A stretch of DNA of 21,497 nt, taken from Corallochytrium limacisporum (Eukaryota > Opisthokonta). Under the pieces are notes generated by a model that was not told the DNA's origin, made no database searches, and was given only the letters and a program-made list of their open reading frames with translations. The DNA is taken from NCBI GenBank assembly GCA_002811645.1, contig PDIP01000111.1:16184-37680 (forward strand), read 5' to 3'. The position numbers and the translations under genes were made by a program. Shown here piece by piece: positions 16,828-21,497 of the stretch. How positions within the stretch are numbered: position 1 is the stretch's first letter; the number at the start of each line of letters is the position of its first letter.

Positions 16828-19800
16828 TTAACCGGAGACCAGCATAGCTGCAAGGTCCTCGTCGCCGGATTTGCCAATTGACGGACCGCCGCGCTTGGCC
16901 CGCACGCGGACGTTGGAATTGGCCTTGCCGCCCGGCCCCCCGGCGTCATCGCCGCCCGGGCCTTTGCGCCGTTGCGCATGGCCGAACGCACTACCGCTGC
17001 GCAGAGAGGCAATGAGATCGTCCATGACACCCTTCTGGTCACCCTCGGCGCTAAGATCGATGGCCGCGTTGCCAGCAGCCTGTTGGGAGCGCAACTCCTT
17101 CTCGCGGAGCTCCCGTTTCCGCCGCTCTTCGCGTTCGCGCTGCTCGCGGATCTTCTTGTTCTCCTCGATGCAGTTGTCGATGGAGCTAAAGAAATCCCAG
17201 AAGAGCTTGGCAAAGTCTTCGGGAGCCATGGCCTTCGGGTCCTCGCCGAACCATGTCACTGCTTCGCGATGCCTCTTGGCCATTGCATTCAACAGTGTTT
17301 CTACATCACCAATCTTGGGCTTGCACTTGTCCAAGAAGTCGCCCATTTGGCCCTTGAATCCATCACCGGGGTTTTTGCCATAGGCGTCGAGCTGGAGCTC
17401 AGACTCAAGCATGGCAGCACCGCGCTTGAGGTCGGTGAACTCCTGCTGCAGCGTCTGGGCGCTGGCGCGTGTGGCCGCCTCGACGGACAGCAAGTCCTCC
17501 TTCCACTTCAGAATGTCTTGGTAGTTGTTCTCGACGATCTCGGCAAGATAGTGGGTGAGGGTGAGCTTGTTGTCGGTGGTCTTGGTATTGCCAATCTTGG
17601 TGAGGAAGTCGAGCTTAAAGCCGACCGCCTGGGCATTGCGGCTACCTGAATTCATGTAGTTGCCGATGAGAAGGACCAATTCGAGAGTAGTAGAGACCTT
17701 CTTGCTCTTCTTGATCTCATCGCAGGCCTGCAAGAGTGCCTGCACGTCCGGCAACAGATCACCGATGGTGTTTTCAAATTTGTGCTTGAATTCCAGGCAC
17801 CGCAATCGCTGCTCGTAGCGTGGAATCTGTGTGCACTTAAGCAGGTACTGGTCAGCTAGGGCCAGTTTCTGCGGTGTGTCCACGAATTCCTTGAGCGACA
17901 TACTCTCTTCAGGAGTCGGGGCGTACTTCAAGAACGCATCCACAATGTTGTCAGTCAGGAAGGCCAGATCCATCTTGAAGACCTTGTCGGCAATGTCACC
18001 GACGTCCATCTTAAGGCGACCAAGCTGGATGGCCAAGTTGTAGGCCTTCTTCGGATCAATGACGGAGATCTCGGTGGGCTTCTTTTCGACAGGCTTGGCC
18101 TCGCCATCTTCCATGCCACCGCCACCGCCCAGCTTCTTGACGGCCTTAGCACCAAACTTGTGTTCCAGGTCGGTAAGATTGACATGCTCTTCGTGCTCGT
18201 CTTCCTTGACCTTCTCCCAGAAAGAGTCCTTGACCTTCGGGGCCGGGATCTTGGCCCAGTTCACGCGCTTCATCTGGATCTTCGGGAAATACTTCTTCTT
18301 CTGGGGACCACCGCCCACCGGCCGCAGACCGGGGGCACCGGGAGGAGGAGGCGGGCCACCACCCGGGGGAGGCGGCGGGGGAGGCGGACCACCGCCCATG
18401 CCTGGAGGTGGAGGAGGCGGACCGCCACCGGGCGGAGGCGGCGGAGGAGGAGGAGCACCACCAGGTGGAGGAGGCGGCGGTGGCGGAGCACTTCCAGGAG
18501 GTGGAGGCGGCGGCGGCGGAGCACCAGCCATGCCAGGAGGAGGAGGCGGCGGTGGCGGAGCACCACCGGGAGGCGGCGGAGCAGCAGGAGCAGCGGCTTG
18601 CTTAGCCTTCCAGTCCTCGTACATCTTCTTGTTGCCTGACATAAGGGCAGACTTCAAGATTTCAATCTCCTCAGCCTGTTGGGCATTTGGAGCACCACCG
18701 GCACCACCACCCATCTTGGCTTCAATCTTCTCCATTTCCTTCTGGAAGGCCAATTCGTTGTCCAGCTTGCTCTTGCGCTCAAGCTCGATCAGTTTCTCGG
18801 CCTCCTCAAGACGCGCCTGCAAATCCACAACCACATCCTCTTGCTGTACACCGGTGATAGCCTCTCCAATTTCCAGTTCCAAAGGTCCGGTAAAGTCGGG
18901 ATCATAACCATTGCGCTGCAACACAATTTGTTGGATCACACGGTCAATAAGCTGGAAGTAGCGATGGCGTGCGTGGTATTCCTCACGGATGAGGAGCATG
19001 TGTTGCATGGCAGATAGGAAGAAACGCTCGGCCCGCGAGCCCTTGAGCTGGTTGCGCAGCAGCATGTAGCAATCATCCGGGTTGCTGAGTTCGGCCTTGA
19101 TGTCTCCGAGACGGTCCAGAATTTCCAGACTGTCCGACTCAACATGGTCGAGGAAAACATCGATCTGAACCTTGAGGCTCTCGTTATCCACAGTGCTGAG
19201 CTCTTGGATGATCTCTCCGAGTCCCAGATTCATAAACTCATTACGCAGGTGCACTCGGAAATCCACCTCAGGCGGGCTGTTAACCAAAGCATTAATAAAC
19301 TGCATGCAGGCAACCTTGAGCTGGATGTTCAGCGCACTGGTGTTGAACAGCTGCAAAATTTCAATTAAAGTACGGAAGCGTTCTTCTACCAGAGTCACGG
19401 GCAGTTGCACACTCAAAGCCTCCAGGGCCAGAGCATGACCATTTGGGGGTACCAGAGACACACCTCCCAACAATTCGAGCACATCGACCATTGTCTTCAA
19501 CCCTGCATTCTCCAGGGTACTGGCAAGCACAATCATGGCATCACGATGGTTCAAGACTTCCAGCAGACCCGGCTTGTTATTCATGAACGCCTTCATGCTC
19601 CTGACGCACTCATCAAGGATGGCTTCATCGTACCGACCACGCTCCGGGTGGTTATTGACCTCCCGGACGACGTCTAGGACAGCATTCAGACCACCAGCCT
19701 CCTTAAACTGCACGACCCATGTCACTGCCTGACTGTTCAGACTTACCCGCAAGGCTTCCAAAGTTTTCCATAGTTTCTGTGGATTTCCACGACTCTTGAG

Positions 19801-20028
19801 TCGCTTGACGAAATATGACGGCGTCTTCTCTCCTTCCTTGGCTGCGGACGCCAAATGGGCCTGAACCATAGCCCACTGTGTTTCCTTGGGCATCAGGCGC
19901 ATGGCTTGACGCTTGTCGGAGGGAATGTTCGTCTCATCCATCATCTTCTCGAACATGGCCTCAATGGCCTTTGTTGACATGCCTGCAGCATCACTGCCGG
20001 GCACGCCTTTACCTCCGGGAGTTGCCAT
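16828..20028 (-). CDS. DIAPH-like: diaphanous-related formin, complete
   Basis: 1066 aa. It nucleates and elongates unbranched actin filaments and is switched on by Rho-type GTPases. Domain order: GTPase-binding region (about 21-120, with IEAMFEKMMDETNIPSDKRQ) running into the FH3 armadillo region (to about 375); coiled coil (about 395-470); FH1 (about 484-563, proline blocks of 5-10 separated by Gly/Ala, the profilin-actin ferry); FH2 (about 577-985, with MKRVNWAKI at the actin-contacting start, LLIGNYMNSGSRNA and GFKLDFLTKI in the core); a basic/acidic helix; and the autoinhibitory DAD (GVMDDLIASLRSGSAF at 1000-1015, then RRKG). Having both the N-terminal inhibitory region and the DAD predicts an autoinhibited protein. 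The frame opens further upstream without ATG. The ATG at 20028 has A at -3. The stop is TAA. No introns over 3.2 kb. It is convergent with the GT47 gene. Confidence 0.95.
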   Translation of the reverse strand: MATPGGKGVPGSDAAGMSTKAIEAMFEKMMDETNIPSDKRQAMRLMPKETQWAMVQAHLASAAKEGEKTPSYFVKRLKSRGNPQKLWKTLEALRVSLNSQAVTWVVQFKEAGGLNAVLDVVREVNNHPERGRYDEAILDECVRSMKAFMNNKPGLLEVLNHRDAMIVLASTLENAGLKTMVDVLELLGGVSLVPPNGHALALEALSVQLPVTLVEERFRTLIEILQLFNTSALNIQLKVACMQFINALVNSPPEVDFRVHLRNEFMNLGLGEIIQELSTVDNESLKVQIDVFLDHVESDSLEILDRLGDIKAELSNPDDCYMLLRNQLKGSRAERFFLSAMQHMLLIREEYHARHRYFQLIDRVIQQIVLQRNGYDPDFTGPLELEIGEAITGVQQEDVVVDLQARLEEAEKLIELERKSKLDNELAFQKEMEKIEAKMGGGAGGAPNAQQAEEIEILKSALMSGNKKMYEDWKAKQAAAPAAPPPPGGAPPPPPPPPGMAGAPPPPPPPPGSAPPPPPPPPGGAPPPPPPPPGGGPPPPPPGMGGGPPPPPPPPGGGPPPPPGAPGLRPVGGGPQKKKYFPKIQMKRVNWAKIPAPKVKDSFWEKVKEDEHEEHVNLTDLEHKFGAKAVKKLGGGGGMEDGEAKPVEKKPTEISVIDPKKAYNLAIQLGRLKMDVGDIADKVFKMDLAFLTDNIVDAFLKYAPTPEESMSLKEFVDTPQKLALADQYLLKCTQIPRYEQRLRCLEFKHKFENTIGDLLPDVQALLQACDEIKKSKKVSTTLELVLLIGNYMNSGSRNAQAVGFKLDFLTKIGNTKTTDNKLTLTHYLAEIVENNYQDILKWKEDLLSVEAATRASAQTLQQEFTDLKRGAAMLESELQLDAYGKNPGDGFKGQMGDFLDKCKPKIGDVETLLNAMAKRHREAVTWFGEDPKAMAPEDFAKLFWDFFSSIDNCIEENKKIREQREREERRKRELREKELRSQQAAGNAAIDLSAEGDQKGVMDDLIASLRSGSAFGHAQRRKGPGGDDAGGPGGKANSNVRVRAKRGGPSIGKSGDEDLAAMLVSG
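18340..18579 (-). repeat. FH1-coding proline repeat
   Basis: 240 bp of CCN-rich codons (GGN on the + strand) coding six to seven proline blocks separated by GG(A/G), GMAGA, GSA and GMGGG spacers. The near-repeat units suggest growth by slippage or unequal exchange. The antisense strand is open in several frames here for compositional reasons only. Confidence 0.9.
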
Positions 20029-20986
20029 GATTGGCAAACTCCTTGTTTCAATTTATCTAAAAAGTCTTCCCTCTCTTTTGCCGCAGACAAGATTTGCAAA
20101 CCTTTTGTGTCTGCTTTTACATCACGTCCGTATCCCGCAGACACGATAGACACACTATGTTTACACACACTACGACACACTCTTACACAAAACTTACTAC
20201 AAATTACTTCACTCTACCTGAACCTATGGTATTCTTAAAGGTTTAACTACCAATCTAGTATGATTGGGCACCGGCATTTACAGTGTGTGGCACGTATGTC
20301 TTAGTCTCGCTCTTTCTCCCTAGAGCACACAGAACACAACCATTAATAAAACATCGAAACATGAGCACTCCAATCACACACAGACACACACCGACACATA
20401 AGTCGATCGTCTGCGCAGCCACACACCACCACTCAGGACACTCATTTTCGAAATTTGCAAAAAAGTTTTTGGGTCCGGCCAACGCTGCCCAACACAGCGC
20501 GCCCGTCAGGACGACACGCCCCGTACCTACGCGCGCGCCCCCCCCTCCCCACCACCACCACACCATTCCCTCTCCCCCCCCCTCTTTTTTTTTGGTTGAG
20601 TTCGCGGCTTTTGAGACCTGTTACCCTGTTCTTTTTGCCATACCACCGCAAAATAAACGGGAAGAACGAAGGATTTAATTCAAACCCATCCCCCCCCCGG
20701 CGGCGCGGCGCCCAGGGGGAGTGCCTCACACAGAGGGGTGGGTGTTGGTGGACTTTTTGCCTGCTGATTTTTTTTTTTGCACCCAATTTCATTTCTTCAA
20801 GTCACACGCACTCAACCATCTCTTGCTCTCTGCTTCCCCTCCCCTCCCCCCTCTTCTCGTTTTCTTCATTTTTTTAATTTTCATATTTATACATTTTATC
20901 GTTGGGTGCTATTCGCATTTTTTTCTTTTAATATTTGCCAGGGGGGAAATTGGACTCCGTCGCGACCGTCCGTACTCCCTCCCCCT
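20029..20986. other. formin 5' flank
   Basis: Contains the formin leader and promoter (transcribed leftwards), ordinary AT-leaning sequence to about 20.45 kb, then C- and T-rich runs (20.52-20.60, 20.83-20.93 kb). No gene is recognised on either strand. Confidence 0.45.
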
Positions 20987-21076
20987 CCCTCCCTCGCTTC
21001 CTCTCTCTCTCTCTTCAACACTTTCCTTCCTTCCCCCCCCTCCCCCCCCCGGTCTGCACCTGCTGCGAGGAGGAGC
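20987..21076 (+). repeat. 90-bp direct repeat, copy 1
   Basis: Starts with CCCTCCCTCGCTTCC, continues through (CT)7, TCAACACTTTCC, two C-runs of 8 and 9, and ends GGTCTGCACC...GAGGAGGAGC. It matches copy 2 base for base, including homopolymer lengths. Confidence 0.95.
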
Positions 21077-21407
21077 GGTGGTCAGCAGGGGCAGTTGTCA
21101 AGGGACCCCCGGGACACCTCCCAACCTGGCCCCCCCCCCTCCTCCTCCAACAGCACCACCAGCAGCAGCACAGCGGAAAGACGGGAAGGGCGGGCCCGGC
21201 TTTTTTTCACTATTTAGAGCCGTTGGCACTTGCCGTCTTTAACACCACTACCACAAAGTCTACCGCGGGAAGTTTTTGCCCCTCCGTCCCCTCCCCCCCC
21301 CCTCCCGGGGCCTCCTGCTTTTGTGACGGAGACAGCGGAAGCAAGCAAAGAAAAAAAGAAAGGAAGAAAAAAGAAAGGAAGAGAAAAGGTCTAACCCCCC
21401 CCCCCCC
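21077..21407. other. unique sequence between the repeat copies
   Basis: 331 bp with mixed C-rich and A/G-rich runs, ending in C16 (21395-21410) that merges into copy 2. No gene seen. Confidence 0.6.
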
Positions 21408-21497
21408 CCCTCCCTCGCTTCCTCTCTCTCTCTCTTCAACACTTTCCTTCCTTCCCCCCCCTCCCCCCCCCGGTCTGCACCTGCTGCGAGGAGGAGC
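21408..21497 (+). repeat. 90-bp direct repeat, copy 2, at window end
   Basis: Identical to 20987-21076 at an offset of 421 bp and stopped by the end of the window, so the true repeat may be longer. It is either a tandem duplication of about 421 bp or an assembly-end artefact. Confidence 0.95.

Noticed and set aside
18059-18907. 282-codon + strand frame opposite the formin
   Set aside because: It is the antisense of the FH1 proline codons, giving Gly/Pro runs; the formin on the other strand explains it.
1-21497. tRNA, rRNA, CRISPR arrays or bacterial operons
   Set aside because: No tRNA B-box with matching arms, no rRNA-like sequence and no regularly spaced repeats were seen; the simple repeats are microsatellites.

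Overview
This is a nuclear window from a microbial eukaryote. The evidence is a diaphanous-type formin, an exostosin-family glycosyltransferase, a phosducin-like protein, a terminal exon of the axonemal protein SPAG6/PF16, splice-site and AATAAA signals, and no bacterial operon structure. The recognisable genes are essentially intronless in their coding parts (up to 3.2 kb in one exon). The spacers between them are long and full of (CA)n, (GA)n/(CT)n, poly-C/poly-G and long polypurine or polypyrimidine runs. The lineage cannot be fixed from this window. A SPAG6 exon points to a flagellated organism, or to one whose ancestors had a motile flagellum. Intron-poor genes in microsatellite-rich spacers would fit several protist groups, including stramenopile algae and opisthokont relatives. 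Genes here end with TGA, TAG and TAA, so the standard code is assumed.

Layout. 1-2731: left flank with a perfect 73-bp CA repeat, G/C homopolymer foldbacks and one doubtful 218-codon frame. 2732-3391 (+): phosducin-like protein of the PhLP1 type. 3866-4157 (+): orphan last exon of SPAG6 with a premature in-frame TAA. 4584-5672 (-): multi-pass PAP2 (lipid phosphatase/phosphotransferase) protein, converging on the SPAG6 exon and probably carrying a 5'-UTR intron. 5796-15062: about 9.3 kb with no recognisable gene, mostly strand-biased low-complexity DNA, with islands of ordinary complexity at about 7.7-8.1, 10.2-10.8, 11.1-12.5 and 12.65-14.7 kb. 15090-16631 (+): EXT1-like type II membrane glycosyltransferase (GT47), preceded by two chained short upstream reading frames. 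16828-20028 (-): complete diaphanous-related formin (GBD-FH3-coiled coil-FH1-FH2-DAD), convergent with the GT47 gene across 196 bp. 20029-21497: formin 5' flank, ending in a 90-bp exact direct repeat whose second copy is cut by the window end.

The genes do not form a pathway. They cover G-protein/chaperone function (phosducin-like), the axoneme (SPAG6 remnant), lipid metabolism (PAP2), secretory-pathway glycosylation (GT47) and Rho-controlled actin assembly (formin). I do not see a clear new multi-gene system. The most informative oddities are the broken SPAG6 exon, the EXT1-like protein without its usual second catalytic domain, the uORF arrangement, the gene-free polypurine/polypyrimidine block, and the exon-like islands at 13.3-14.5 kb.
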